DNA of 64,000 nt from Bacillus bingmayongensis (GCF_000299035.1 NZ_JH921517.1:1167317-1231316); one strand, 5' to 3'. Shown: positions 51,293 to 59,588, numbered from the stretch's first letter. The notes: generated by a model not told the origin, from the sequence alone. Made by a program: numbers and translations.

Positions 51293-51356
51293 TTTTTTTC
51301 ATTTAGAAGACGGAATAATGAGGATAACGGCAGGTCTAGTTAACCATGATGCTATA

Positions 51357-51402
51357 AAAAGAAACTCATAATCTTTATCTCAAGAAACCAATGAGTTTCT
51401 AA
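51357..51402 (+). terminator. Terminator-like hairpin after rsr
   Basis: AGAAACTCAT / ATGAGTTTCT with a 21-base loop, 65 bases after the rsr stop. No clear T-tract. Confidence 0.4.
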
Positions 51403-51504
51403 TGAAAGCAGGTTTATCTGGATCTGCTTCTTCATTTCTATGATTTGAACCGTCAGCTAATCTTGATGAGGATAGATTTGAGTGTAATTCAGAGGTGAAA
51501 AAAA

Positions 51505-51834
51505 TTGAAAGATCAAGTTGATATATTCAGTAAAGAATTTGTGATAGAACATGGGACTGACTTTGACGAAGAATTATGGTTTGCATCTTACAGTGATGAA
51601 GTTTTAGATAATCCGGAAGACGAGAATGGGAAACCTCTTACTGGCTTAGCTTATGAATTATATGATAATGGTAATTTGATATATTACACAAAGTATGTAA
51701 AAGGCTTTATAGAGAGCGAGTTAATAGAGTTTTACAAAAATGGGAATTTAAAATCAGTGAAAAATTTAATTCACGGACAAAGTAATGGCATCGAAAGAGT
51801 CTGTCCCTTTACCCATAAGTTGACCTTGAGTTAA
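51505..51834 (+). CDS. YwqK/MORN-like antitoxin-type protein, altered C-terminus
   Basis: 109-aa protein with MORN-like short beta-hairpin repeats of the YwqK type: GLAYELYDNGNLIYYTKYVK, GFIESELIEFYKNGNLKSVK and LIHGQSNGI, each a G-x-x-x-x-x-Y/F-x-N-G-N-L unit. The last 13 residues (ERVCPFTHKLTLS) leave the repeat pattern, so the gene seems cut and joined to other DNA. TTG start at 51505 with GAGGTG upstream. Probably an immunity/antitoxin partner lacking its toxin. Truncated status likely. Confidence 0.55.
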   Translation: MKDQVDIFSKEFVIEHGTDFDEELWFASYSDEVLDNPEDENGKPLTGLAYELYDNGNLIYYTKYVKGFIESELIEFYKNGNLKSVKNLIHGQSNGIERVCPFTHKLTLS

Positions 51835-52125
51835 TGATTAACCCATAATCTGGCCGTTAGTTTATGCGGAATTTTATACATCTGGAGTAAAGTAAATAAA
51901 GACAATGATTGCTTATAACCACTGATATAACGGGATGAATAAGAAACTGCATGCGTAGGTGAAGAGGGTGCTTCACAGAATGCTGATAAGCCGGGGAGTA
52001 TTGGTGAGGAGAACTTCTGATAATTGTGCGTTATGTTAACCAGTCATGTATGAGATATACAGGATTTTATAACTCAACATAGAACATAAAAGAAGTAACA
52101 ATATATTTAAACAAGGAGATATCAT
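51835..52125. other. Intergenic region of possible mobile origin
   Basis: 291 bp that interrupts the YwqK-like gene. It includes GAAACTGCATGCGTAGGTGA, AGCCGGGGAGTATTGG and AATTGTGCGTTATG, with more G than nearby non-coding DNA. It may be the remainder of a group II intron or insertion element, but no intron domain V or transposase can be identified. Confidence 0.25.
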
Positions 52126-52932
52126 ATGGAACTAATAAATAATGTTAAAGCAATTGTCTTGGATCTCGATGGAACCTTATTAAATTCAAAAAAAGAAGTG
52201 TCTAAAAGAAATAAAAAAGCCATTTTAACAGCTCATAAACAGGGAATCGTAGTTATTTTTGCTACAGCAAGGCCGCCACGATCAGTTAAAGATTTTCTTC
52301 CTCATGAACTTCAAGACATTGCAACTATGGTTTATTACAATGGAGCTTTGATAGTGAATAAAGCATTAGATTATAGACAACATTATCCAATTGATTCAGC
52401 TATCACAAGTGAAATTATAGAATTTGTTATTACTTACCAGGCTGATGCATGTCTTTCCGTTGAATCAGAAGATACATGGTACAGTAATAAAACATTAGAT
52501 TATAAAAAAGCCATGAATACAGATGTAAATCCAACTGTAATTTCCTTAAATGAATTAAAAAAAGTTAATGCTTCAAAATTATTAATCTCACAATATTCTC
52601 ATCATGAAAAATTACAAAAACAGTTTGAACACAAAGTAAATACGATATGTACCGATGCAGGAACTTTAACGCAAATTATGGCAAAAGGTGTTTCTAAGGA
52701 ACAAGCTGTTAGAGAAATCTGCATTCAAAATACTATCCCTATGGGTGACGTAATGGTCTTTGGAGACGATTGGAATGATTTAGAGCTGTTCTATGCATGT
52801 GGTTTTCCAATTGCTATGGGAAATGCGATACCTGAACTGAAGGATACTGCATATTTTATTACCGACACCAATGATGAAGATGGTGTAGCTCAAGTATTAG
52901 AAAAGTTAACTTGTACTGTTAACAACAGTTAA
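52126..52932 (+). CDS. Cof-type HAD-IIB family phosphatase
   Basis: 268-aa HAD superfamily protein of subfamily IIB: motif I VLDLDGTLLNSKKEVSKRNK, motif II FATARPPRSVKDF, conserved Lys in MAKGVSKEQAVREIC and motif IV VMVFGDDWNDLELFYACGFP, ending with IAMGNAIPELKDTAYFITD. These enzymes dephosphorylate sugar phosphates or flavin-related compounds. ATG follows AAGGAGATATCAT. Single gene with a strong terminator. Confidence 0.92.
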   Translation: MELINNVKAIVLDLDGTLLNSKKEVSKRNKKAILTAHKQGIVVIFATARPPRSVKDFLPHELQDIATMVYYNGALIVNKALDYRQHYPIDSAITSEIIEFVITYQADACLSVESEDTWYSNKTLDYKKAMNTDVNPTVISLNELKKVNASKLLISQYSHHEKLQKQFEHKVNTICTDAGTLTQIMAKGVSKEQAVREICIQNTIPMGDVMVFGDDWNDLELFYACGFPIAMGNAIPELKDTAYFITDTNDEDGVAQVLEKLTCTVNNS

Positions 52933-52972
52933 AAAAATATAGCGTAGTTACTTCCGCTTTCGAATTTTACGT

Positions 52973-53009
52973 CAACTAGCACCTCTTGCGGGGGGCTAGT
53001 TGTTTTTTT
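52973..53009 (+). terminator. Intrinsic terminator
   Basis: CAACTAGCACC / GGGGGGCTAGTTG stem and TTTTTTT after the Cof-type phosphatase gene. Confidence 0.85.
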
Positions 53010-53071
53010 CTGTAGCAAAGATGAGATCTCACTTTTAGAAACTGTCTTAGTGTATAAAATCCGCGTTTTGC

Positions 53072-53127
53072 CGTCAGTACCCCATCACCATCAAGTTAAG
53101 AAAAGTAAATACCCCAAAACGAAAAAA
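53072..53127 (+). repeat. Imperfect direct repeat, copy 1
   Basis: GTCAGTACCCCATCACCATC, AAGTTAAGAAAAGTAAATAC, CCCAAAACGAAAAAA. Copy 2 at 53458-53504 has the same order with small deletions. The repeat flanks gene fragments in this decayed area. Confidence 0.5.
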
Positions 53128-53278
53128 TGAGAAATTATGGTTTGTAGCGAGTGTTAGTACAACGAAAAATTTTGAGGATAAATTCGGATGTTCAGGTGAG
53201 TTATATGATAATTACATGAAAAAACCAGAAAAATCCGTATCTGAAATAGAAAAAGAAGAAAAAACAAAAAAACAATAG
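53128..53278 (+). pseudogene. C-terminal fragment of an unrecognised protein
   Basis: Frame EKLWFVASVSTTKNFEDKFG, CSGELYDNYMKKPEKSVSEI, EKEEKTKKQ and stop. It has no start or ribosome site and directly follows repeat copy 1. Possibly the tail of a membrane or phage protein. Confidence 0.3.
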
Positions 53279-53457
53279 CACCCATAGATAGAAGTTCCTA
53301 GAAAAAAGAGCGATTTTTGCTATAACAACAAGAATTGCTCTTTCTTCGTTTTCCCTATCTAGGCCTAGAAGCCATTTAACGGATTATTCACGAAAGAATA
53401 GTTAATCGCCTTAAAACCAGAATCTCGGCGACATCACTTACTCTTTCTTGGGGTAGC

Positions 53458-53504
53458 GTCACATCGCCATCAAGCTAAAAAAGTGTATCCATAAAACGAA
53501 AAAA
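53458..53504 (+). repeat. Imperfect direct repeat, copy 2
   Basis: GTCACATCGCCATCAAGCTA, AAAAAGTGTATCCATAAAAC, GAAAAAA; matches copy 1 at 53072-53127. A gene remnant (DUF2185) starts just after it. Confidence 0.5.
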
Positions 53505-53526
53505 CGGCAGGAAATCTCACCGGTAT

Positions 53527-53907
53527 GAGAAGAAGACAGTCTTTGATATTCTGGGCATTGTATATGAGTATGGTGGTTTTGTCGTTTCAAAAAATATTCT
53601 TACTGGAAAACCAGTTAGATATTCGTTTAGAGAAGAGAACTCTATTCCATAATTAAATGGCTGAAATTTGTATTCTATGGATGATACTGATGACTATGTG
53701 AACCATGCGGAAAATTTTATCATCTTAAACGCGGAATCTATTTTTAAAATTGCTCCTGTAATGTTTGAGATTTTTGAAGCGCCTTACGGAACGGATATAT
53801 GCTGGCTATATGAAGAAGGATTGCATATTGGTTTTTATAATATAGCCGCCGATAAAGAAGTGACAATTGATGAAGTTGTGAACTACTCGCCACTTAGCAA
53901 AGCTTGA
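53527..53907 (+). pseudogene. DUF2185-type protein with two nonsense codons
   Basis: One frame reads [39 protein letters not shown], stop TAA, LNG, stop [52 protein letters not shown]-x-S-F-R-E and GW-x-L/F-x-S-M/G-D-x-D are the order of DUF2185/Imm33-like proteins; the stops stand where Glu (GAA to TAA) and Trp (TGG to TGA) are expected. Its last residues run into an IS200/IS605-type element. N-terminus missing. Confidence 0.65.
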
Positions 53908-54200
53908 AGTGGGAGCTTCTCAGTTCCACGACGAAAGTAACCTTTCGTCTCCCTGAGCGTTACTTCGGGGTGTTCCACCCCTAGATGTCCAACGCTTGGA
54001 TGCTCTCTTGGTACGGTTGATATTTTACGCAGGAACCGAATGGCTTGGTTTTCGCACTCTATTTTCTTCCTGCAACCTCCTATATCAAGTTATCAAAGAA
54101 CTTCATATAGCTAGTTTATCAAAAGTTTTTGGCTATGCCAAACCGAAATTCATCTCCCACTTATCGTTGGGCTATCGCCCTTCACACGCTTGAGGAAGGA
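53908..54200 (-). mobile_element. Internally deleted IS200/IS605 (IS1341-type) element
   Basis: The minus strand begins with GCGTGTGAAGGGCGATAGCC near 54190 (left-end hairpin), then after a deletion reads a frame like the end of TnpB (REHPSVGHLGVEHPEVTLRE, TKGYFRRGTEKLPLQA) and finishes in hairpin-rich DNA GGGGTGGAACACCCC, GACGAAAGGTTACTTTCGTC, GAGAAGCTCCCACTTCAAG at 53908. This right end has the features of an omega-RNA scaffold. No tnpA or full tnpB. About 290 bp, inserted at the end of the DUF2185 remnant. Confidence 0.55.
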
Positions 54201-54551
54201 GAATTCTTTCGGTAAATTCGATAAAACAAGATGTATTTTAATGTGTATTAATATTTTATAAGTTATTCAGCAAATGGCAGTAACAGAAGTCCCTTATAAG
54301 CCCCTTGCAAGCCCTATATAAACCCCTATCAAGTAATAAATCATTAAATAAACAAAAGAAAAAACAACTACAAGAACAAAAAGAATTTCAAAAAGAATTA
54401 TAAAAACAACTACAAGAAAATAAAAAAAGTAACACACTAGTACTAGTAAAAAATTATAAAATAAATTCGCCAAATTCCTTCTTGTAAACCTATATATAGT
54501 AAGGAATGACCAATTTCGATATTTATCACTAAAAGGACGGGAGGAAGAAAT
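54201..54551. other. A/T-rich intergenic region, 351 bp
   Basis: Contains an A-rich stretch with repeated CAACTACAAGAA and AAAAGAATT words (about 54360-54425). An open minus-strand frame across it is an artefact of low complexity. No promoter with confident consensus; the DnaD-like gene follows AGGACGGGAGGAAGAAAT. Confidence 0.4.
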
Positions 54552-55448
54552 ATGGGAGTATACCGGAGTGTACAGGTGAATTTTTGGCAAGATGAGTTTG
54601 TGCTTGATTTAACGCCAGAGGAGCGCTATTTTTATATGTATTTGCTGACATGTTCCAAGACGAGACAATGCGGAATTTATCCACTGCCACTACGTTTGGT
54701 AGAGATGGAAACGGGGTATAATCGCGAAACGATTGAGAAGTTGTTGCAGCGGTTTGTTGCGTATGGAAAGATATTATATGACGTGAATACAAAAGAGTTA
54801 TATGTTCTAAATTGGCTGCGTTATAATCCTGTTACGAATACGAACATAGAAAAGTGTGTGTTACGTGAATTAAAGACTGTGAAAAATAAAGAGTTTGTAC
54901 ATATGTTTCTTCAAAGATGCCTCGAGGAAGAGTTGAATATTCCGCTATTGCTAGAATATTTCGGAATGCCGGTCGAAGTATCAGATATGATTCCGCAAGA
55001 AGTTGTTCAAGGTCATGAAGGGGATGAAGTAGTACAAGAAGTAGCGCTAGAAGTGGTAGAGGAAGAAGTAGAAGAAGTGAATCCAGGTAGTAGTGTATTC
55101 ACATTTTATGAACAAAATTTCGGTAGTTTGTCATCTTATGCAGTGGAAATATTAAGTGAATGGATGAACAAGTTATCAGAAGAGCTCGTATTAAAAGCAC
55201 TCCAGATTGTGTATGAAAATAATAAGCGGACGCTTGCTTATGTGAAGGGAATTTTACGAGATTGGCATGGGAAAGGATATACGAAGCTCAGTGAAGTAGA
55301 GGAAGCGGCAGTGAAGTTTCGAAAGAAAGAACCGTCTGGTGTTTATGAGACAGAGGAATTTTTGAAACAATGTGAAGAGTGGGAGAAGAATGTACCGTCT
55401 GAGGAAGAATTGCAGAAATTCTTGCAGGAACACGGATGGAAACCGTGA
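54552..55448 (+). CDS. DnaD domain protein (replication initiation type)
   Basis: 298-aa protein. N-terminal ~110 residues form a winged-helix-like domain (VYRSVQVNFWQDEFVLDLTP, RYFYMYLLTCSKTRQCGIYP, the beta wing KELYVLNWLRYNP) and residues ~185-260 a DnaD/DnaB-C domain (SVFTFYEQNFGSLSSYAVEI, LVLKALQIVYENNKRTLAYV, KGILRDWHGKGY with the YxxxIxxxW motif in the form YVKGILRDW). A Val/Glu-rich linker lies between. Similar proteins load helicase or act in phage/plasmid replication. ATG after GGGAGGAAGAAAT. The chromosomal DnaD is normally shorter, so this looks like a prophage-type relative. Confidence 0.82.
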   Translation: MGVYRSVQVNFWQDEFVLDLTPEERYFYMYLLTCSKTRQCGIYPLPLRLVEMETGYNRETIEKLLQRFVAYGKILYDVNTKELYVLNWLRYNPVTNTNIEKCVLRELKTVKNKEFVHMFLQRCLEEELNIPLLLEYFGMPVEVSDMIPQEVVQGHEGDEVVQEVALEVVEEEVEEVNPGSSVFTFYEQNFGSLSSYAVEILSEWMNKLSEELVLKALQIVYENNKRTLAYVKGILRDWHGKGYTKLSEVEEAAVKFRKKEPSGVYETEEFLKQCEEWEKNVPSEEELQKFLQEHGWKP

Positions 55449-55478
55449 GTGTTTAACATGTTTAGGAGTGGAATAGTG

Positions 55479-55634
55479 ATGGATCCATTCAATAAGAAAA
55501 AATTTATAACAAGTAAGGGTGGTTTTACTATAGATAAGCGGAAGGATTTTTTACTATCTGAAATTGATGAAGTGGCTTTAAAAGATATGAATAAATTTTT
55601 AGAAAGTAAAAACGGTGAAGAAAAAAATTATTAA
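55479..55634 (+). CDS. Small hypothetical protein, 51 aa
   Basis: MDPFNKKKFITSKGGFTIDK, RKDFLLSEIDEVALKDMNKF, LESKNGEEKNY: basic N-terminus, helical rest. ATG at 55479 is preceded by TAGGAGTGG; it follows the DnaD-like gene by 30 bases and is probably in the same operon. No family recognised. Confidence 0.55.
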   Translation: MDPFNKKKFITSKGGFTIDKRKDFLLSEIDEVALKDMNKFLESKNGEEKNY

Positions 55635-55767
55635 AAAAATACTTATATAGCGGTGTAATTGTTGTGACAGTAGCATAGGAGGATGTAAAAGCTTCATAAA
55701 GGAAATCGGTTTTATCCAATGGGTGGTAGTTGGTTTTGAAAATATTTAGAAAATCCAGTTGACACCC

Positions 55768-55842
55768 TCGCTACTCAGTGTTACATTGTAGTTGTAATAA
55801 GTAATAATGAATAGTGTATTTTCTCAACAGCTATTCAGTAAA
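55768..55842 (+). promoter_or_regulatory. PadR promoter region with repeated box
   Basis: TTGACA (55759-55764), then TCGCTACTCAGTGTTACATT and GTAATAAGTAATA (55794-55806). GCTATTCAGT recurs at about 55830-55840, ahead of a TATACT (-10 candidate, about 55871). The same TCGCTA(C/T)TCAGT + GTAATAAGTAATA combination reappears at 56701-56740 before the ABC genes, so it is likely the PadR operator. Confidence 0.5.
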
Positions 55843-55913
55843 AATTTCCCTTAGTACTCTGTTATACTGAATATAAGTCAGACAAAATAGAGGAGGTAAA
55901 GGAGGATTAGAAC

Positions 55914-56234
55914 ATGGAAAATTTAACTGAAATGCTGAAGGGCTCGCTGGAAGGTTGTGTGCTGGAAATCATCAGCCGCCATGAAACCTATGGCTACGAG
56001 ATTACTCGCCACCTGAACGAGCTTGGTTTTACTGAAGTTGTGGAAGGGACGGTCTATACCATCCTCGTGCGATTAGAAAAGAAAAAACTTGTGAATATAG
56101 AAAAGAAACCGTCAGATATGGGGCCGCCCCGCAAGTTTTACTCACTTAATGAGGCTGGCCGTCAGGAACTTGAATTGTTTTGGAAAAAATGGGATTTTGT
56201 ATCATCAAAAATCAACGTCTTGAAGTCAATCTAG
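55914..56234 (+). CDS. PadR-family transcriptional regulator
   Basis: 106-aa PadR protein: MLKGSLEGCVLEIISRHETY and GYEITRHLNELGFTEVVEGT (winged helix; the family G-x-V-Y-x-x-L sequence is GTVYTILVRLEKKKLV), then RKFYSLNEAGRQELELFWKK. These repressors release DNA on ligand binding and often control the adjacent exporter. ATG follows GGAGGATTAGAAC. First gene of a padR-DUF1048-ABC cassette. Confidence 0.92.
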   Translation: MENLTEMLKGSLEGCVLEIISRHETYGYEITRHLNELGFTEVVEGTVYTILVRLEKKKLVNIEKKPSDMGPPRKFYSLNEAGRQELELFWKKWDFVSSKINVLKSI

Positions 56235-56305
56235 CTTCATAAGATATTCCGTCCGATATTTTTGGAGTGTCGTGTTCAGCTTTATAAAAAAGGAGGAAAA
56301 ATAAC

Positions 56306-56647
56306 ATGATGGAAATGTTCAAAAAAATGATTGGTGATAAAAAAGAGTACAAAATGATGATGGCACGGGTTGGAGCCCTGCCAGAGGACTACCAGTTTGT
56401 ATTTAAGAAAATTCAAAACTACATGTGGAATTTCTCAGCGGGCAACGGGATGGATATGCTACACATACAGTATGAATTAATCGAGTTGTTCGAAGCCGGT
56501 GCGGCGGAAGGAAGACAAGTGTTGGAAATCACTGGGGACGATGTGGCGTCCTTTGCTGACGAACTAGTGGCAAACGCTAAAACCTATGTCTCCAAGTATC
56601 GTGAAGATTTGAATCAGAGTATCATGAAGCGATTGAGAAAAAAATAA
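56306..56647 (+). CDS. DUF1048 family protein
   Basis: 113-aa helical protein of the DUF1048 family: KKMIGDKKEYKMMMARVGAL, PEDYQFVFKKIQNYMWNFSA, GNGMDMLHIQYELIELFEAG, EITGDDVASFADELVANAKT. Its function is unknown but it is regularly found between PadR regulators and DrrAB-type ABC exporters, as here. RBS AAGGAGGAAAAATAAC. Confidence 0.88.
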   Translation: MMEMFKKMIGDKKEYKMMMARVGALPEDYQFVFKKIQNYMWNFSAGNGMDMLHIQYELIELFEAGAAEGRQVLEITGDDVASFADELVANAKTYVSKYREDLNQSIMKRLRKK

Positions 56648-56694
56648 ATGCAATGGATAATATTGACTGATTAGCTGGTTATAAATATGAATTA

Positions 56695-56745
56695 CCGCCA
56701 TCGCTATTCAGTTATATTTTTTACCCGGTAATAAGTAATACAGGT
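56695..56745 (+). promoter_or_regulatory. Second copy of the PadR box, upstream of ABC genes
   Basis: TTGACT at 56663-56668, then TCGCTATTCAGTTATATTTT (56701-56720) and GGTAATAAGTAATA (56727-56740), matching the box ahead of padR. Confidence 0.5.
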
Positions 56746-56817
56746 TATCAGTAAGACTAAATAGAAGAGTATAGGCAATCTAGCTCCGCAAAGCGCTTTT
56801 TATAAGGAGGAAAAAGT

Positions 56818-57579
56818 ATGAGCAATGCAGCGATTTCTGTAAAAGGGTTAAAAAAATCCTTTAAAGACAAGGAAGTCTTAAAGGGGGTGGATTTTGAGGT
56901 GCAGCGTGGCGAAATTTTCGCACTGCTGGGCTCAAATGGAGCGGGCAAGACGACGACGGTCAACATCCTCTCGACGTTGATGAAGCCCGATGGCGGCGAA
57001 GTAGGTATTTGCGGTTTTGACGTTCAGCGTCAACCGTATTATGTTCGCCAGAGCATCAGCCTGACAGGGCAGTTCGCAGCTTTAGACGGCATGCTCACCG
57101 GGCGAGAAAACTTGATAATGATTGCCAAGTTGCGTGGAGATTCCAATCCCACTCAAGTCGCCGACAATCTGCTTGCAAGATTCAGCCTGACCGATGCGGC
57201 TAACCGCCGAGCAGACCAGTATTCAGGCGGGATGAAGCGCCGACTTGACATCGCCATGAGCCTGATCGGGACGCCAGCAGTCATTTTTCTCGACGAACCG
57301 ACGACAGGGCTTGACCCTGAAGCACGGATTGAAGTCTGGGATACCGTCAAGGAGCTTGTCGGCGGCGGCACAACCATCTTGCTGACAACCCAGTATCTGG
57401 AGGAAGCTGAACAACTGGCGGACCGTATCGCTATCCTGCATGGCGGAAAAATCATCACGACCGGTACCCTTACCGAACTTAAGGAGATGTTTCCGCCAGC
57501 GAAAGTGGAGTACATCGAGAAGCAGCCGACATTAGAGGAAATTTTCCTCGCGATCATCGGTAAAAAGGAGGAGAGGTAA
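56818..57579 (+). CDS. DrrA-type ABC exporter ATPase
   Basis: 253-aa daunorubicin-resistance-type ATPase: Walker A GSNGAGKTTT, Q-loop SLTGQFAALD, signature YSGGMKRRLDIAMSLIG, Walker B VIFLDEPTTGLDP, H-loop TTQYLEEAEQLADRIA, and the DrrA C-terminal PTLEEIFLAI. ATP-driven drug or lipid export with the next gene. The base composition is clearly richer in G+C than the surroundings, suggesting transfer. ATG follows AAGGAGGAAAAAGT. Confidence 0.92.
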   Translation: MSNAAISVKGLKKSFKDKEVLKGVDFEVQRGEIFALLGSNGAGKTTTVNILSTLMKPDGGEVGICGFDVQRQPYYVRQSISLTGQFAALDGMLTGRENLIMIAKLRGDSNPTQVADNLLARFSLTDAANRRADQYSGGMKRRLDIAMSLIGTPAVIFLDEPTTGLDPEARIEVWDTVKELVGGGTTILLTTQYLEEAEQLADRIAILHGGKIITTGTLTELKEMFPPAKVEYIEKQPTLEEIFLAIIGKKEER

Positions 57580-58329
57580 ATGAAAAGCAAAACAGGCGTA
57601 TTACTAGGGCGTTTAATGCGCAACATCATGCGCAGCCCGGATACAATTATCACGGTGGCGATTACGCCGATTATGATGCTGCTGCTGTTTGTCTACGTAT
57701 TTGGCGGCGCCATAGAGACAGGCACGGACAACTACGTCAATTATTTATTGCCGGGAATCTTGCTGATGGCTATCGCATCCGGCGTCGCTTACACTTCCGT
57801 GCGGCTGTTTACGGATGTAAAGAGCGGGCTGATGGCGCGTTTCATTACCATGCCCATCAAGCGCTCGTCGGTATTGTGGGCTCACGTGTTGACCTCGCTT
57901 GTTTCCAATGCGCTTACTATCTTGGTGGTTATCCTCGTTGCACTTTTGATGGGCTTCCGTTCCAGTGCTGATATCCTGGATTGGCTCGCGGTAGCTGGGA
58001 TACTCGGGATGTTTACGCTGGCACTGACATGGCTGGCTGTCATTCCCGGATTGACAGCGGGATCTATGGAAGGGGCGACAGCCTACTCGTATCCGCTGAT
58101 TTTCCTGCCGTTTATCAGTTCGGCCTTTGTTCCCACTGAAACCATGCCTAAAATTGTCCGTGCGTTCGCTGAGAACCAGCCCGTGACTTCAATCGTGAAT
58201 GCAATTCGTGCCCTCTTGTATGAAGGGTCTGTTGGCAACGATATCTGGATCGCGCTTGCTTGGTGCGTCGGCATCATGATCATCGCTTACTTCTTCGCCA
58301 GTAAAGCATTTAAACGCCAGTTAGGGTAA
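57580..58329 (+). CDS. DrrB-type ABC exporter permease
   Basis: 249-aa ABC-2 permease with six helices: LGRLMRNIMRSPDTIITVAI, NYLLPGILLMAIASGVAYTS, and the DrrB-like FISSAFVPTETMPKIVRAFA followed by ENQPVTSIVNAIRALLYEG. Begins the base after the ATPase stop (TAAATG), with its ribosome site (AAGGAGGAGAG) inside the ATPase gene. Same higher G+C as its partner. Last gene of the cassette. Confidence 0.92.
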   Translation: MKSKTGVLLGRLMRNIMRSPDTIITVAITPIMMLLLFVYVFGGAIETGTDNYVNYLLPGILLMAIASGVAYTSVRLFTDVKSGLMARFITMPIKRSSVLWAHVLTSLVSNALTILVVILVALLMGFRSSADILDWLAVAGILGMFTLALTWLAVIPGLTAGSMEGATAYSYPLIFLPFISSAFVPTETMPKIVRAFAENQPVTSIVNAIRALLYEGSVGNDIWIALAWCVGIMIIAYFFASKAFKRQLG

Positions 58330-58390
58330 GTACACCATCGGTTTGGTGTCTCGTGGCAACTGAATCTTCCAAAATAAAATATATGTTTGG

Positions 58391-58419
58391 AAAAGCACGG
58401 GAAAATTTTCCGTGCTTTC
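58391..58419 (+). terminator. Cassette terminator
   Basis: AAAAGCACGG / CCGTGCTTT around GAAAATTTT, after the DrrB-type gene; short T-tract. Confidence 0.65.
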
Positions 58420-58540
58420 ATTATTTGTCATGTTCTCAGGGGAACTATTGTCGATGTAATACCTTCATATTATTGAACAATCGGGCGCAATTCTGGAATA
58501 AGAATTGTGCTTTTGTTTTTATATAGAACCACTTAATAAA

Positions 58541-58825
58541 ATGGGACTTTTAAACAAAAATGGACATGAAAAATTGTATGGACATGATGTTGGTATTGAA
58601 CAAGAAGGGATTCGCTTATTAGAAGAACTTGAAAATGAGTTAGAAGACGGCGTAGATTGGAGCATTATACAGGGAATTGAAGAGGATCTCGTAGCTTCAC
58701 TCATTCGATATATTTTTGAATTGTTATATAATAATGTCAACTTTGAATCGTTAGGCTTATTTCAACTGCTAGCAGTAGCGAGCATTGGAACTTGTTGTTT
58801 ATATAAACTAGCTCAATCACGGTGA
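58541..58825 (+). CDS. Hypothetical ORF, probably incomplete gene
   Basis: Reads MGLLNKNGHEKLYGHDVGIE, EGIRLLEELENELEDGVDWS, IEEDLVASLIRYIFELLYNN, FQLLAVASIGTCCLYKLAQS. No ribosome site at the ATG, and an inverted repeat GCGCAATTCT / AGAATTGTGC (about 58488-58510) with TTTTG lies just before. It may be the remaining part of a larger protein. No family recognised. Confidence 0.35.
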   Translation: MGLLNKNGHEKLYGHDVGIEQEGIRLLEELENELEDGVDWSIIQGIEEDLVASLIRYIFELLYNNVNFESLGLFQLLAVASIGTCCLYKLAQSR

Positions 58826-58841
58826 AGTAGGAGGGGATTAA

Positions 58842-59306
58842 GTGATTAGATTAAGACCGATGAATAAAGAAGAATTTCAACTATACATTTCTGGTGCAAT
58901 TGAGAACTATGCAAAAAACAAAGTTACTTCAGGAAACTGGGGTGAAGATGAGGCAATCAATCTATCTAAGAAAGAATTTTCTAGACTGTTACCTAAAGAT
59001 GAGAAATCTGAGCTGAATTACTTGTACTCTATTTTTCAAGACCAACAACTAGTCGGAATGATTTGAATTGCAAAAACATCAACTACAAATCCAGATCAAG
59101 GCTATATTTTTGATTTTATAATCTATGAGCCACACCAAGGACAAGGGTATGGTAAGCAAGCAATGAAAGAAATTGAAATTATTGCTAAAAAATTAGGAAT
59201 GAATAAAATTGGTCTTCATGTTTTTGGGCATAACAAAGTTGCACGTAGGTTATATGAACAGTTGGGTTATGAAATTACAAATATAAATATGGTGAAGGTC
59301 ATTTGA
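58842..59306 (+). pseudogene. GNAT acetyltransferase broken by TGA
   Basis: Frame MIRLRPMNKEEFQLYISGAI ... QDQQLVGMI, TGA at 59064-59066, then IAKTSTTNPDQGYIFDFIIY, EPHQGQGYGKQAMKEIEIIA (acetyl-CoA motif A), GLHVFGHNKVARRLYEQLGY (motif B). The frame is kept throughout; the TGA stands where Trp (GMIWIAK) is normal. 154 codons, full length. GTG start after AGGAGGGGATTAA is intact. Confidence 0.8.
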
Positions 59307-59367
59307 AAAAGAGACTGTATAAGTGTATAAAAGTAACGTTATAAAAACTTATATGTAATTGAAATAT

Positions 59368-59416
59368 AAAGCGCTCATTTTGATTAACCTTTTTTCAAGT
59401 TGAGCGTTTCTTTTTG
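59368..59416 (+). terminator. Intrinsic terminator
   Basis: AAAGCGCTCA / TGAGCGTTT with a 23-base loop and CTTTTTG tail, after the broken GNAT gene. Confidence 0.55.
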
Positions 59417-59588
59417 TTGTACGATTAATGTTTGTAGTTATTTAATAATTAACCTTTATGACAAACCAATATTCTAGAGTGTTTGTAATATAATTAATTT
59501 TAAGAACTATTAAAAATATGCACATCATAATATGTGATTGTTTTATGTTAAATAAATAGGTAATGGAGTGCAATGGGAGGGAGAAGTT

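Noticed and set aside
54294-54590. 98-codon minus-strand frame
   Set aside because: It comes from A-rich low-complexity DNA and overlaps the start of the DnaD-like gene.
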